A stretch of DNA of 64,000 nucleotides, taken from positions 248,001 to 312,000 of the forward strand of contig NZ_SWCJ01000004.1 in NCBI RefSeq assembly GCF_005116665.1. The letters run 5' to 3'. Both the position numbers and the translations under genes were made by a program. A model generated the notes under the pieces. The model worked only from the letters and a program-made list of their open reading frames with translations, ran no database searches and was not told where the DNA came from. Positions within the stretch are counted from its first letter, which is position 1. Each line of letters starts with the position of its first letter. The DNA comes from Ferrimonas aestuarii (GTDB lineage: Bacteria; Pseudomonadota; Gammaproteobacteria; Enterobacterales; Shewanellaceae). Below are positions 33,089 through 42,527 of the stretch, in pieces.

Positions 33089-33721
33089 CTATTCCGCTTC
33101 CAGCTCAAGCTCATCTTCGGCAGTCAACCAACCGCTAATGATGCGAATCGCTTCGCCACGACCAGTGCCTTTCAGAGATGAAAAGAGCTGCACGGTGATG
33201 TCGCCACCGAAATCCTTCACCTCAGCCTTCACATCACGCAGGGTCTTTTGCTTAACATTCTGTTTCAGCTTGTCAGCCTTAGTTAGCAGCACCAATACTG
33301 GTAGATCGGCCGCGATGCCCCAACGGATCATGTTTACATCCAGATCTTTCAAGGGATGACGACAATCCATCAATACCACCAAGCCCTGCAAGCATTGACG
33401 TTTCTCCAGATACTCTGCCAACGCTTTCTGCCACTTTTTCTTCATCTCCAATGGCACTTGAGCGAAACCGTATCCAGGCAGATCCACCAAACGGCGACCT
33501 TCAGCGACCTCGAACAGGTTGATCATCTGAGTGCGGCCCGGGGTCTTTGACGTACGCGCTAACCCTTTCTGATCCGTCATGGTATTTAGGGCGCTGGATT
33601 TACCGGCATTAGAACGACCGGCAAATGCCACTTCCACACCCACATCAGCAGGCAGAAAGCTGATGTCTGGGGCACTGGTTAAATACTTGGCACGACGAAA
33701 ATCGATTTGAGTGTCGGTCAC
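33089..33721 (-). CDS. engB: Ribosome biogenesis GTPase EngB (YihA/YsxC)
   Basis: A 210-residue GTPase for 50S subunit assembly. G1 is [10 protein letters not shown]2 around TPGRTQ, G3 DLPGYGFA and G4 TKADKL, all intact. The start is GTG (33719-33721) with GGAG 8 bp upstream. Convergent with the sRNA candidate and divergent from the cytochrome c4 gene, a conserved neighbourhood in this group. Confidence 0.96.
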   Translation of the reverse strand: MTDTQIDFRRAKYLTSAPDISFLPADVGVEVAFAGRSNAGKSSALNTMTDQKGLARTSKTPGRTQMINLFEVAEGRRLVDLPGYGFAQVPLEMKKKWQKALAEYLEKRQCLQGLVVLMDCRHPLKDLDVNMIRWGIAADLPVLVLLTKADKLKQNVKQKTLRDVKAEVKDFGGDITVQLFSSLKGTGRGEAIRIISGWLTAEDELELEAE

Positions 33722-34008
33722 CTACTCTCTCCAACAGATTCATTACCAATCTCAGTTAGGCCACGTTCATCAATACGATAACCCCATGCCAGCAGCTTGT
33801 AGCCATCGCATGGTGTCGAATTCGTGAACCAATATTGAGTCAGATCGGTATAACTAAAAAACATTGCGTGCAGTCACAAAAAGCTAATTATTTAGATCTA
33901 AAGACGAATTAGTGTAAAATGCGACCTGCGAGCCTCTCCATACATTCTATCACGTGGCGAGGCTGGACAGGGAAAGAACAAGCCAAGCAAATAATAAGTT
34001 GGAACCAC
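33722..34008. other. Divergent promoter region of engB and cytochrome c4
   Basis: 287 bp with no gene. A TAAAAT -10-like box at about 33915-33920 faces the cytochrome gene. Its 5' leader can form a long-range stem AGCCTC/GAGGCT (near 33932 and 33957). Nothing else is recognised. Confidence 0.5.
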
Positions 34009-34638
34009 ATGAAAAAATTCGCACTCGCACTGTCTGTGCTCGCCGCTGTTAGCTGTACTGTTCAGGCTCAAGGTGACGCTGAAGCCGGTAGGCAGGTTGC
34101 CTCCACTACCTGCCTAGCCTGTCATGGAATGGATGGCAACAGCCTAGTTAACCTTTACCCCAAACTGGCTGGCCAACACGCCGGATACCTAGAAAAGCAG
34201 CTGAAAGAGTTTAAGCAGGGCGCCATGACTGGCGGCAAACAGGGCCGTAACGATCCCATCATGGCTGGCATGGTCATGACGCTGACTGAACAGCAGATGG
34301 CAGACGTGTCTGCTTTCTACGCTGAACAGAAGGTTAGCGCCGGAAAAACCATCGATGCTACCACCGCAGCCGCTGGCAAGAAACTCTACATGAGTGGTGA
34401 TGCTAACCGTGGCATCACCGCCTGTGTTGCCTGTCACGGCGTTAACGGTGAAGGCATGAACCTCGCTGGTTACCCAGCCCTTCATGGTCAACACCCTGAG
34501 TACCTCAAGTCTCAGCTTGAAAAGTTCCGCTCGGGCGCTCGTGCTAACGACATGAATGGCATGATGTCTGGTGTTGCTAAACCGCTGTCTGATGACGACA
34601 TCGCTTTGCTGTCAGACTATATCTCTAGCCTAAAATAA
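34009..34638 (+). CDS. Periplasmic diheme cytochrome c4
   Basis: A 209-residue electron carrier with Sec signal MKKFALALSVLAAVSCTVQA. Two c-type heme motifs are present: CLACH (35-39) and CVACH (139-143). The axial methionines are probably in the MAGMVM and MNGMMSGV regions. The two halves are homologous, as in c4. It feeds terminal oxidases in aerobic respiration. The ATG at 34009 is used because the longer frame from 33919 has no signal peptide or ribosome site. A strong terminator follows. Confidence 0.92.
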   Translation: MKKFALALSVLAAVSCTVQAQGDAEAGRQVASTTCLACHGMDGNSLVNLYPKLAGQHAGYLEKQLKEFKQGAMTGGKQGRNDPIMAGMVMTLTEQQMADVSAFYAEQKVSAGKTIDATTAAAGKKLYMSGDANRGITACVACHGVNGEGMNLAGYPALHGQHPEYLKSQLEKFRSGARANDMNGMMSGVAKPLSDDDIALLSDYISSLK

Positions 34639-34662
34639 CAGCGCTTTTAAGAGATAATCACT

Positions 34663-34687
34663 AGGCGAGCCTCGGCTCGCCTTTTTT
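34663..34687 (+). terminator. Cytochrome c4 terminator
   Basis: AGGCGAGCC and GGCTCGCCT form a nine-base inverted repeat separated by TC, followed by a T-run. Confidence 0.88.
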
Positions 34688-34745
34688 ATGTCTACAATTC
34701 AATGTAACTCGCCAAAGGAACCTTAGCGACTTTCTGCCAATCCCG

Positions 34746-34763
34746 TGTAAGACATTGACCATT
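34746..34763. promoter_or_regulatory. Possible GacA/UvrY upstream site of csrB
   Basis: TGTAAG followed by a central AT fits the left half of the GacA/UvrY consensus TGTAAG-N6-CTTACA; the right half is poor. It lies about 165 bp upstream of the inferred csrB start, the usual distance for this activator. Confidence 0.35.
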
Positions 34764-34912
34764 GCTGCTGTAGTCCAAAGTGAGATTCTTCACCTTCGAA
34801 ATATGCTCAAGCCTCGATAAAACAACACCTTAATTTGTTAACAATCACTTCCGGTCATAACAGATTGGGAAAAAAAAGTTGCGATCCAAATCAAACTCCG
34901 TAAAGTAGTGGG

Positions 34913-35294
34913 CATCCAAAGGGGGGACGTTAACCAAGCTTCTGAGCTTCGAGTTAGCAAAGTAACAACGGACTTAGCTGCTCTTCCCTGGAATAAACAA
35001 GCCGGAGAGCTTGGACCTAACTACTTAGGGATTAACAAGGATGGTTACCTAGCATCAGGAAGATGTCAGTCGAACAGGAAGCTCGACGTTGATTGTTAAG
35101 GAAAACCACAGGAAGACCAAGAAAGCGTCAGGAATGACCGACAACGAGAAAGTCCGCACGGAAGCATTAACAAAAAGACGGAACTAGACCGGGATAGTCA
35201 CATCGCAGGTAAGGATTGCCTGAATACCCGAATGAGAGAGTGTCTTAAGACACCTTGTTGCAAGGCAGCAGAGCCAACCTCTGCTGCCTTTTTT
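34913..35294 (+). ncRNA. csrB: CsrB/CsrC-family regulatory RNA
   Basis: About 380 nt containing 16 GGA motifs, many as AGGA or ACGGA, spaced regularly along the RNA; these bind and sequester the translational regulator CsrA. It ends in a perfect 12-bp hairpin AAGGCAGCAGAG/CTCTGCTGCCTT with six T. A promoter TTGCGA, 16 bp, TAAAGT (34879-34906) sets the start near 34913. E. coli csrC sits at the equivalent place between yihA and yihI. Length is close to CsrB (369). The small open frames across it are not genes. Confidence 0.92.
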
Positions 35295-35355
35295 ATATTT
35301 TGTTGTTTTCTCAAAAACCATATACTAGGCACCTGACCCAACACTAGGAAATACG

Positions 35356-35991
35356 ATGCCCTGTCCGCTTTGTCACCACTCAGACACCCCTCACTACCAT
35401 CAGGACAAAAAACGGCACTATTTCCAATGCAATCGCTGCCATCTGGTGTTTGCTGATCCCAACTCTTTACTACCACCTAATGCAGAGAAGCAGCAATACG
35501 ATCAACATCAAAACAACCCAGCAGACATGGGCTACCGTAAGTTCCTCGGCCGCTTAGCAACGCCGCTGTTAAAACGCGTCCAGCCTAACTCTCAAGGGCT
35601 GGATTTCGGCTGCGGCCCTGGCCCAACCTTGTCTTTGATGTGCCAAGAGCAAGGGCATCAGATGGCGGTCTACGACCCTTATTTCTTCCCAGATCGCCAA
35701 CCACTGCGCCAGCAGTACGACTTCGTCACCTGCACCGAAGCCATCGAGCACTTCTATCGCCCAAGCCGGGAGTGGCAACTGCTGCTTAGCCTAGTGAAGC
35801 CCGGTGGCACTTTAGGGTTGATGACCAAGCTAGTGAAAGACGTGGATGCCTTTGCCAACTGGCACTATAAGAACGACCCGACTCACGTCAGCTTTTTCAG
35901 CCGCCTAACCTTTAGGTACTTAGCTGAACAGGACAACCTGCAGATAGAATTTATCGGTAACGACGTTATCTTGCTGCAAAAATCGGCGTAA
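35356..35991 (+). CDS. Class I SAM-dependent methyltransferase with N-terminal zinc ribbon
   Basis: A 211-residue protein. The N-terminal CPLCHHSD...CNRCHLVF is a zinc ribbon. The SAM-binding loop is GLDFGCGPGPTLSLM, with a later TCTEAIEHF motif. The zinc-ribbon plus methyltransferase layout resembles the methyltransf_23-type proteins next to YihI in Shewanella and vibrios; the substrate is unknown. It sits between csrB and yihI with its own ATG 62 bp after the csrB terminator. Confidence 0.85.
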   Translation: MPCPLCHHSDTPHYHQDKKRHYFQCNRCHLVFADPNSLLPPNAEKQQYDQHQNNPADMGYRKFLGRLATPLLKRVQPNSQGLDFGCGPGPTLSLMCQEQGHQMAVYDPYFFPDRQPLRQQYDFVTCTEAIEHFYRPSREWQLLLSLVKPGGTLGLMTKLVKDVDAFANWHYKNDPTHVSFFSRLTFRYLAEQDNLQIEFIGNDVILLQKSA

Positions 35992-36028
35992 TCTGGTATA
36001 AACGCCGCCCTAACTGGAGGCAGGACCC

Positions 36029-36553
36029 ATGACGAGACAAAAGAAATCCCGCAAAATTAACTCGAACGGCCCACGCGCCCTAAGCCGAACCGAAAAAGGC
36101 AACGGCGTAGAAGGCAAGCGTAAGAGTAGCAAAGGCAAGTCTGCCGGCTCTCGTCAAAACGAGGGCAAAAAGGCCAAGCAGATTCAAACTGGTGCCAAGG
36201 TGGTCAAAGACCCACGGGTTGGCAGCAAGAAGCCGATCTCTTTAGAAGTGCCAGTAACCAAACCCACTGCCGAAGTCGCCAAACCTAAGAAGCTGGCTCC
36301 AGAAGTCGAGTTGCAACAACTGGAAGACAACCCACGTCTACTGGCACTGCTGGATCGCCTTGAGCAGGGAGAAACTCTCGAAGCGGCCGAGCAGCAATGG
36401 CTAGACACTCAGCTGGATCGCATCGAAGCGCTCATGCAGCAGCTGGGTATCGAAGTAGAAGAGGAAGAGGAGCCTCAAGCCAAAGACGCCGAGGTGGATC
36501 TGATGGAGCAGTTTGAGTCCGGTAGCGATCTGTTGGATCAATACAAAGACTAG
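36029..36553 (+). CDS. yihI: Der GTPase-activating protein YihI
   Basis: A 174-residue protein. The N-terminal half is very basic and low-complexity (Lys/Arg/Ser-rich), the C-terminal half acidic and helical (NPRLLALLDRLEQGE and DTQLDRIEALMQQLGI). This two-part composition is that of YihI, which stimulates GTP hydrolysis by the ribosome-assembly GTPase Der. The location upstream of hemN and downstream of engB/csr fits enteric order. Closed by a strong hairpin. Confidence 0.9.
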   Translation: MTRQKKSRKINSNGPRALSRTEKGNGVEGKRKSSKGKSAGSRQNEGKKAKQIQTGAKVVKDPRVGSKKPISLEVPVTKPTAEVAKPKKLAPEVELQQLEDNPRLLALLDRLEQGETLEAAEQQWLDTQLDRIEALMQQLGIEVEEEEEPQAKDAEVDLMEQFESGSDLLDQYKD

Positions 36554-36605
36554 GGGCTGACGAACGGCTTCTGCTCTGCGACAAACGATTTCGACCTAGA
36601 GCCAG

Positions 36606-36632
36606 ACAACGCCCAGCACCGCTGGGCGTTGT
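36606..36632. terminator. Hairpin between yihI and the amidohydrolase gene
   Basis: ACAACGCCCAGC/GCTGGGCGTTGT, a perfect 12-bp stem with loop ACC. There is no long T-run on either side (GTTGTATTT on the plus strand), but it lies between convergent genes and probably ends both. Confidence 0.75.
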
Positions 36633-36647
36633 TGTATTTATCGCCAC

Positions 36648-37928
36648 TTAAAATTGGTAAACCACGCTGCCACCCTTATAGACCTGAAAAGGTTGCTCGA
36701 GCACAGCGATGTTCTCTAGTGGGTCGCCTTCGACCACCACCATGTCGGCATAACGGCCCTCACTGATGCTGCCCAACTGATCTTCTGCCCCCAACAGCGT
36801 TGCGGCATTAACCGTGGCACTTTTGATCGCTTCCATCTCTGGCATGCCTGCCTTAACCATCAACGCAAACTCCCGAGCATTGTCTCCGTGGGGGAAAACT
36901 CCGGCATCGGTACCAAAGGCGATGGGAACGCCAGCAGCATAAGCCTTACCAAAAGTATTGATAATTTTAGGGCCAATTCTCGCTGCCTTAGGCCGCACTA
37001 CCTCCGGATAGAATCCCTCAATGGCCGCCATCTCCGCCACGTAAGCCCCCGCCGTTAGCGTGGGTACATACCAAGTTCCATGCTGTTTCATCAGTGGGTA
37101 TAACGCGTCATCCATATAGGTGCCATGCTCAATGGAATTCACCCCAGCCTCAATGGCGCGGCGCATCCCCTCTTTGCCATGGGCGTGCACCGCCACTTTA
37201 AAGCCATAATCTTTGGCCGCCGCCACCACCGCCTTTAGCTCTTCATCACGAAATTGTGGATTGTCACCGCTTTTGGCCACCGACAATACTCCGCCTGTGG
37301 CGGTCAACTTAATCACATCCGAGCCATCTTTATAACGCTGACGTACCGCCTTAAAGGCATCTTCCGGATTGTTGATCACCCCTTGCTTAGGACCAGGATC
37401 CTGACGCAAAGCCTGATTTCGACCATTAGTGGGATCCGCATGGCCACCAGTGGTTGCCAATGCCGTGCCAGCGGCAAAGATGCGCGGTCCAGGTAGGTAA
37501 CCTTTGTCGATGGCATTACGCAGAGCAATCACCGAATTCCCCGCATCCCCCAAATCACGCACCGTCGTAAACCCCGCTTCCAAGGTCTGCTTAGCGAAGA
37601 GGGCACCCCGAAGCGCGTGATCAGTGGGATCTAAGGTGAAAGGTTCCATATAGGATTGGCGACTGGGGGTGTACGCCAGATGCACATGCATGTCGATAAA
37701 ACCCGGCAGTAGGGTTTTGTCTTTCAGATTGACTAGGGTATCGCCATCGCTTGTTTTCAGGTAGCCCGGGGCCACCTTCACAATGCGCCCCTCTTCCACC
37801 ACCACAGTCATTTTGGCCCGTGGACCGTCACTGATCCCATCAATTAACTTGCCTACGTGAAACACTGTGGCAGCCATCACATTGCTGCAAAGCAGCAGGG
37901 AACCAATGCCGAGTATTGTGGTTTTCAT
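36648..37928 (-). CDS. Exported metal-dependent amidohydrolase
   Basis: A 426-residue protein with Sec signal MKTTILGIGSLLLCSNVMA. Amidohydrolase metal ligands are visible in GFIDMHVHL (HxH), the lysine in DVIKLTATGG, His in VAVHAHGKEG and NSIEHGTYM, and the final Asp in FGTDAGVFPHG. It belongs to the imidazolonepropionase-like/Xaa-Pro dipeptidase-type amidohydrolases, often peptidases acting in the periplasm. The substrate is not predictable. Divergent from hemN. Confidence 0.9.
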   Translation of the reverse strand: MKTTILGIGSLLLCSNVMAATVFHVGKLIDGISDGPRAKMTVVVEEGRIVKVAPGYLKTSDGDTLVNLKDKTLLPGFIDMHVHLAYTPSRQSYMEPFTLDPTDHALRGALFAKQTLEAGFTTVRDLGDAGNSVIALRNAIDKGYLPGPRIFAAGTALATTGGHADPTNGRNQALRQDPGPKQGVINNPEDAFKAVRQRYKDGSDVIKLTATGGVLSVAKSGDNPQFRDEELKAVVAAAKDYGFKVAVHAHGKEGMRRAIEAGVNSIEHGTYMDDALYPLMKQHGTWYVPTLTAGAYVAEMAAIEGFYPEVVRPKAARIGPKIINTFGKAYAAGVPIAFGTDAGVFPHGDNAREFALMVKAGMPEMEAIKSATVNAATLLGAEDQLGSISEGRYADMVVVEGDPLENIAVLEQPFQVYKGGSVVYQF

Positions 37929-38165
37929 TTAGCACTCCTTGCTAGCCGAGAGATTCAGAACGCCCCATGAGAGGTGGGAGATTCGTGAACTAATCTGCTC
38001 AAACATCCTTGAATTTGAGTCACGGATCAAAGGCAAGATGCAACAAAGTGTGCATAATGCACCCATTGTGATAGCAAACGCTATAAACTAGGCTACCTAA
38101 GGGTGGTTCACGCCACCAAGGTAACAGGCCCACAGCCCAAATAGACACCGCCGGAGAAGATCGCA

Positions 38166-39536
38166 GTGCAGGAAAAGATAAGCTGGAACCAGGCCCTAAT
38201 CGAAAAATATAATTACAGCGGCCCGCGCTACACCTCCTATCCAACCGCCATCGAGTTCCACAAGGAATACACCGATGCGCAGTTTAAGGAAGCCATTGTT
38301 GAGTCCGACAAGCGCAACTTGTCCCTCTACATCCACATCCCGTTCTGCCACAAGCTGTGCTACTACTGTGGCTGTAATAAGATCATTACTCGTCATGCTC
38401 ATAAGGCAGACCAGTATCTGGATTACCTTGAGCGTGAAATCAACGCGCGCGCCGAACTGTTTAAGGATTACACCGTTACCCAGATGCACTGGGGTGGCGG
38501 CACACCAACCTTCCTTAGCCACGATCAGATCCGCCGACTGACGTCACTGCTGAAAGAGAAATTCAACTTCGCTGACGAAGGCGAATTTGCCATCGAAGTG
38601 GATCCTCGCGAGATCGAGCTGGACACTTTGGAAGTGCTAAAAGAGGTTGGCTTTAACCGTATCTCTGTGGGCGTTCAGGACTTCAATAAAAAAGTTCAGG
38701 TTGCCGTAAACCGTGAGCAAGATGAGCAGTTTATCTTTGATCTGATAAACCGTGCCCGCGAACTGGGTTTTGGCTCCACCAACATCGACCTGATCTACGG
38801 CCTGCCATTCCAGACTCCAGAGAGCTTCGCCAAAACACTAGAGCGTGTTCGCGATCTGGATCCGGATCGTTTGAGCGTGTTCAACTACGCTCACCTGCCG
38901 CACCGCTTTGCAGCGCAGCGTAAGATCAAAGATGAGAATCTGCCAAGCGCGCCAATGAAGCTGAAGATTCTGGAAAACTCCATCAATACCTTGGTGGACT
39001 ACGGTTACCAGTTCATCGGCATGGATCACTTTGCCAAGCCTGATGACGAGCTGTCACGCCTACAAAACGCCGGCCAGCTGCACCGTAACTTCCAGGGCTA
39101 CACCACTCAGCCAGATGCAGACCTACTGGGTCTGGGTGCCTCTGCCATCTCCAACATTGGCAAGTCCTACGCCCAAAACGCTGTTGACCTGAAAGATTAC
39201 TATCAGGCGATGGACGACAATGGCCATGCAATGATCAAAGGCTGTGGTTTGGAGACCGATGACTTCATCCGCCGTGAAGTGATCAAGCAACTGATCTGCC
39301 ACTTCAAACTGGATAAGAAAGCCATTGAGTCGCAGTGGGACATCAACTTCAACGACTACTTTGCTGAAGATGAAAAGCTGCTGAAGCCGTTCATCGAAGA
39401 TGATCTGGTCGTCCTAACCGAAGACCGCATCGAAGTGACCGCTCAAGGTCGCCTGCTGATCCGCAACATCTGCATGTGCTTTGACCGCTACTTGCGTGAC
39501 AAAGCCCGCCAGCAGCAGTTCTCCCGGGTCATCTAA
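38166..39536 (+). CDS. hemN: Oxygen-independent coproporphyrinogen III dehydrogenase
   Basis: Anaerobic heme synthesis enzyme, 456 residues (E. coli 457). The N-terminal NYSGPRYTSYPTAIEFH is diagnostic, and the radical SAM cluster is Cys61, Cys65, Cys68 followed by Cys70 (FCHKLCYYCGC). Start codon GTG at 38166, with GGAG about 10 bp upstream. Single gene. The 237-bp upstream gap holds a 13-bp palindrome (38050-38062) but no proper FNR box. A strong bidirectional terminator follows. Confidence 0.96.
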   Translation: MQEKISWNQALIEKYNYSGPRYTSYPTAIEFHKEYTDAQFKEAIVESDKRNLSLYIHIPFCHKLCYYCGCNKIITRHAHKADQYLDYLEREINARAELFKDYTVTQMHWGGGTPTFLSHDQIRRLTSLLKEKFNFADEGEFAIEVDPREIELDTLEVLKEVGFNRISVGVQDFNKKVQVAVNREQDEQFIFDLINRARELGFGSTNIDLIYGLPFQTPESFAKTLERVRDLDPDRLSVFNYAHLPHRFAAQRKIKDENLPSAPMKLKILENSINTLVDYGYQFIGMDHFAKPDDELSRLQNAGQLHRNFQGYTTQPDADLLGLGASAISNIGKSYAQNAVDLKDYYQAMDDNGHAMIKGCGLETDDFIRREVIKQLICHFKLDKKAIESQWDINFNDYFAEDEKLLKPFIEDDLVVLTEDRIEVTAQGRLLIRNICMCFDRYLRDKARQQQFSRVI

Positions 39537-39552
39537 TCCCGGTTTGAGCATA

Positions 39553-39582
39553 AAAAAGGGTTGCCGATGGGCAACCCTTTTT
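39553..39582. terminator. Bidirectional terminator between hemN and add
   Basis: AAAAAGGGTTGCC/GGCAACCCTTTTT, a 13-bp stem with loop GATG. A-run and T-run flank it, so it works for both convergent genes. Confidence 0.92.
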
Positions 39583-39596
39583 CATTTCCGTTCCGT

Positions 39597-40607
39597 TTAG
39601 TTTTGAACTTTGGCCGCTTTTTTGGCTGCCAGTTCTTGGCGAACACCGTCCGACACAAACGCCAGCTCCAAACCATTTTTCTGCAGCTGCAGCAACTGGG
39701 CATCGCTCAAACCAATGCCCTCTTTGGCCATCTTGTATTCAAATGGAATCGAATTGGCAGATACCCCAGGATCATCGGTATTCAGGCAAGCCTTAATGCC
39801 ATGCTCCAAAAACAGCTTCACCGGATGCTGGGGGTAATCAGCAACAGTATTGGCATGCACGTTAGAGGTTGGGCAGGACTCAACCCCAATACCCTGATCA
39901 CGAAGGAAATCCATCAACTTAGGATCTTCTGGAGCTCGAGTAGCGTGTCCAATTCGGGTCGCACCCAGCTCTCGCACCGCCTGCAAGATCGAGCTCGTCG
40001 GCCCTGGCTCACCGGCGTGAATGGTGACGTTCAAGCCGGCATCTCGCACCCGTTTAAAGTGGTCAACGTAAAGATCCCCAGGGAAGCCCTCTTCATCGCC
40101 CGCCAGATCACAGGCAACAAACTGCGATTTCTGCGCCAAAATGGCATCCAGTTCACGGCGGCAAGCCTCTTGACCATCACCACGGCACAGGATTCCGATA
40201 AGGTTAATCATGATGTCACGATCGCGAGCCCCTGCTTGAACGCCATCAATCACCGCTTCCACCACTCCAGCCATCGGCAGTTTATGGGGGCCAGCCATGT
40301 AGGCCGGCGAGAAGCGCAATTCGGCGTAGTCGATGCCGTTATCAGCCACGTCCATGGCATTCTCATAGGCCACTCGGCGTACGGCATCCAGATCACCTAA
40401 CACCGCCACTTGATAGTCCAGCTTGGCCAGCAAGGCTTCTACTGAAGGGCAGCGATCAATCACCTGCAGATAGGGGCGAAGAGTGGGCATGTCATAGGCA
40501 GGCAGTGGAACATTGAACTGGCGAGCCAGCTCCAACACGGTTTGCGGTCGTACCGAGCCATCAAGATGGCGGTGCAGATCAGTTACTACTAAGGAATTAT
40601 CAATCAT
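39597..40607 (-). CDS. add: Adenosine deaminase
   Basis: Deaminates adenosine and deoxyadenosine to inosine forms in purine salvage. The 336 residues have zinc ligands in LTDLHRHLDGSVRP, HAGEPG, the catalytic Glu, RIGHATRAPED and the CLNTDDPGVS motif with the two Asp. Full length. Separate leftward gene; divergent from the DUF885 lipoprotein gene. Confidence 0.95.
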   Translation of the reverse strand: MIDNSLVVTDLHRHLDGSVRPQTVLELARQFNVPLPAYDMPTLRPYLQVIDRCPSVEALLAKLDYQVAVLGDLDAVRRVAYENAMDVADNGIDYAELRFSPAYMAGPHKLPMAGVVEAVIDGVQAGARDRDIMINLIGILCRGDGQEACRRELDAILAQKSQFVACDLAGDEEGFPGDLYVDHFKRVRDAGLNVTIHAGEPGPTSSILQAVRELGATRIGHATRAPEDPKLMDFLRDQGIGVESCPTSNVHANTVADYPQHPVKLFLEHGIKACLNTDDPGVSANSIPFEYKMAKEGIGLSDAQLLQLQKNGLELAFVSDGVRQELAAKKAAKVQN

Positions 40608-40737
40608 CAGTCGGCTTTTTTAGTAAAGGGGTGTTAACAGCCATTAACACAGCCCAAGGTTGTATTTAGTATATTGTTCAGCCGCCTTCCTTGGTCGCGA
40701 ACTTAGGATAAAACAATAAACAAAAAAGGGATATGAG

Positions 40738-42480
40738 ATGATCAGAACTTGGATCGCCAGTGCACTGATTGCAGTCTGTGCCGGCTGCGCCAGTACACCG
40801 GAACCACAGTCACCACTGCAGCAACTGATGGATGACACCTGGCAGCAACAACTGAACGCCTCACCACAGATGGCCGCTCGCTTTGGTGACGACTCCGCCC
40901 GAAGCCAACTGGCCGATTACTCTCCGCAGACCTTGGCTCAGCATCAACAGGTCAACCTAGCACTGCTTGAACGGGCCAAAGCCATTGATGTCGACAGCTT
41001 AAGTGCAGATGATCAGGTCAACCTGGCCATCGTGACCGGCATTCTTGAAAATCGCACCGACAGCTATCGATTCAAAACCCACTACATGCCGTTAAATGCA
41101 GAGGGTGGCTTTCACAACTACATCAGCAGCATCAGCCAAGTCACCCTGTCCAATCAACGCGACGTAGACGCCTACCTAAGCCGCTTGAGTCAGTTGCCTA
41201 GACTGTTTGACCAACAGATCCATTGGATGCGCCAAGGATTGGCTGAAGGCTACACTCAGCCCCAAGTGGTACTGGAAGGCTTTGAACAATCGATCAGTGC
41301 TTATCTGCCAGAAGACGCGACTCAAAGTAGCTACTACAAACCCTTTACCAAACTTGGCGGCGAATTCAGCGACCAACAAATTGCCCAAATACAGGCACAA
41401 GGCCTCAGTGCAGTGCAGCAACAGGTGTTGCCCGCCTACCTTAAGTTCTTCGACTTCTTTGTGAACGAATACCGCCCCAACGCCACCACTCAAGTTGGTG
41501 CCCAATACCTACCAGAGGGAATGGCGTTCTATAACAACCGCGTTAGTCACTTTGTTACCTTGCCGATGACCGCCGATGAGGTGCATCAGTTGGGCCAACA
41601 AGAGGTAAAGCGGATTCGTGCCGAGATGGAGCAGATCATCACCGATCTCGAGTTTGAAGGCAGCTTCGCCGACTTCCTCCACTTTCTACGCACCGACCCA
41701 CAGTTCTACGCCAACACCCCTGAAGAGCTGCTCAAGGCAGCCGCTTGGCTGGCCAAACAGGCTGACGCCATGTTGCCAAAATTCTTCGATACCCTTCCTC
41801 GCACTCCCTATGGCGTAATGGCGGTACCGGCGGAGATCGCGCCCAAATACACCACTGGCCGCTATTCAGGCCCCAGTGGCGAACATCAGCCCGGTTATTA
41901 TTGGGTGAATACCTACGCCTTAGACAAACGCCCTCTTTATGCGCTTCCTGCTCTGACTCTGCACGAAGCAGTGCCTGGCCATCATCTGCAAATTGCCCTG
42001 ACTCAGGAGCTGGGCGAAGTGCATCCGCTGCGCCGCTACCACTACATCAGTGCCTTTGGTGAAGGCTGGGGTCTGTATTCCGAAAAACTGGGGGTGGAAG
42101 GGGGCTATTACAAAGACGCCTACGCCAACTTTGGCCGTTTGAGCTATGAGATGTGGCGAGCCTGTCGCCTAGTGGTGGATACCGGCTTGCACGCCAAAGG
42201 TTGGAGCCGCCAGCAAGCCATCGACTTTATGGCCAGCAACACCGCCCTGTCGCTACACAACGTCAACACAGAGATCGACCGCTACATCTCCTGGCCAGGG
42301 CAAGCGCTGTCCTACAAAATGGGGGAACTCACCATATTGCGCTTACGCAGTGAAGCGGAGCAGCAACTGGGGGACAAATTTGATATTCGCGGATTCCACA
42401 GCGCCATCCTCAAGAACGGCTCGGTGCCGCTGGCTCAGTTGGAGCGACAAGTGCGCCAGTGGATTGCCAGTCAGGCGTAA
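40738..42480 (+). CDS. DUF885 family putative metallopeptidase, lipoprotein
   Basis: A 580-residue protein. The N-terminus MIRTWIASALIAVCAGC is a lipoprotein signal with lipidated Cys17 (the -3 residue is Cys, slightly unusual). The rest matches the DUF885 family: a probable zinc-binding motif LTLHEAVPGHHLQIAL, followed by AFGEGWGLYSEKLG supplying a further Glu. Members are periplasmic or outer-membrane peptidases of poorly known specificity. Single gene ended by a strong hairpin. Confidence 0.9.
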   Translation: MIRTWIASALIAVCAGCASTPEPQSPLQQLMDDTWQQQLNASPQMAARFGDDSARSQLADYSPQTLAQHQQVNLALLERAKAIDVDSLSADDQVNLAIVTGILENRTDSYRFKTHYMPLNAEGGFHNYISSISQVTLSNQRDVDAYLSRLSQLPRLFDQQIHWMRQGLAEGYTQPQVVLEGFEQSISAYLPEDATQSSYYKPFTKLGGEFSDQQIAQIQAQGLSAVQQQVLPAYLKFFDFFVNEYRPNATTQVGAQYLPEGMAFYNNRVSHFVTLPMTADEVHQLGQQEVKRIRAEMEQIITDLEFEGSFADFLHFLRTDPQFYANTPEELLKAAAWLAKQADAMLPKFFDTLPRTPYGVMAVPAEIAPKYTTGRYSGPSGEHQPGYYWVNTYALDKRPLYALPALTLHEAVPGHHLQIALTQELGEVHPLRRYHYISAFGEGWGLYSEKLGVEGGYYKDAYANFGRLSYEMWRACRLVVDTGLHAKGWSRQQAIDFMASNTALSLHNVNTEIDRYISWPGQALSYKMGELTILRLRSEAEQQLGDKFDIRGFHSAILKNGSVPLAQLERQVRQWIASQA

Positions 42481-42500
42481 TCCCGTCCACTACCAAAGAT

Positions 42501-42527
42501 AAAACGGGCGCTGATCGCCCGTTTTTT
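42501..42527. terminator. Bidirectional terminator after the DUF885 gene
   Basis: AAAACGGGCG/CGCCCGTTTT with loop CTGAT followed by T-rich sequence; serves both the lipoprotein gene and the convergent hydrolase gene. Confidence 0.88.

Noticed and set aside
34908..35099. 63-codon frame inside the CsrB-type RNA
   Set aside because: The sequence is explained by the GGA-rich RNA; the apparent ribosome sites are CsrA-binding motifs.
38007..38027. FNR-like TTTGAGTCACGGATCAAA before hemN
   Set aside because: Arms are 2 bp too far apart for FNR.
38050..38062. Palindrome GTGCATAATGCAC before hemN
   Set aside because: Perfect but short; no regulator motif recognised, so not listed as a site.
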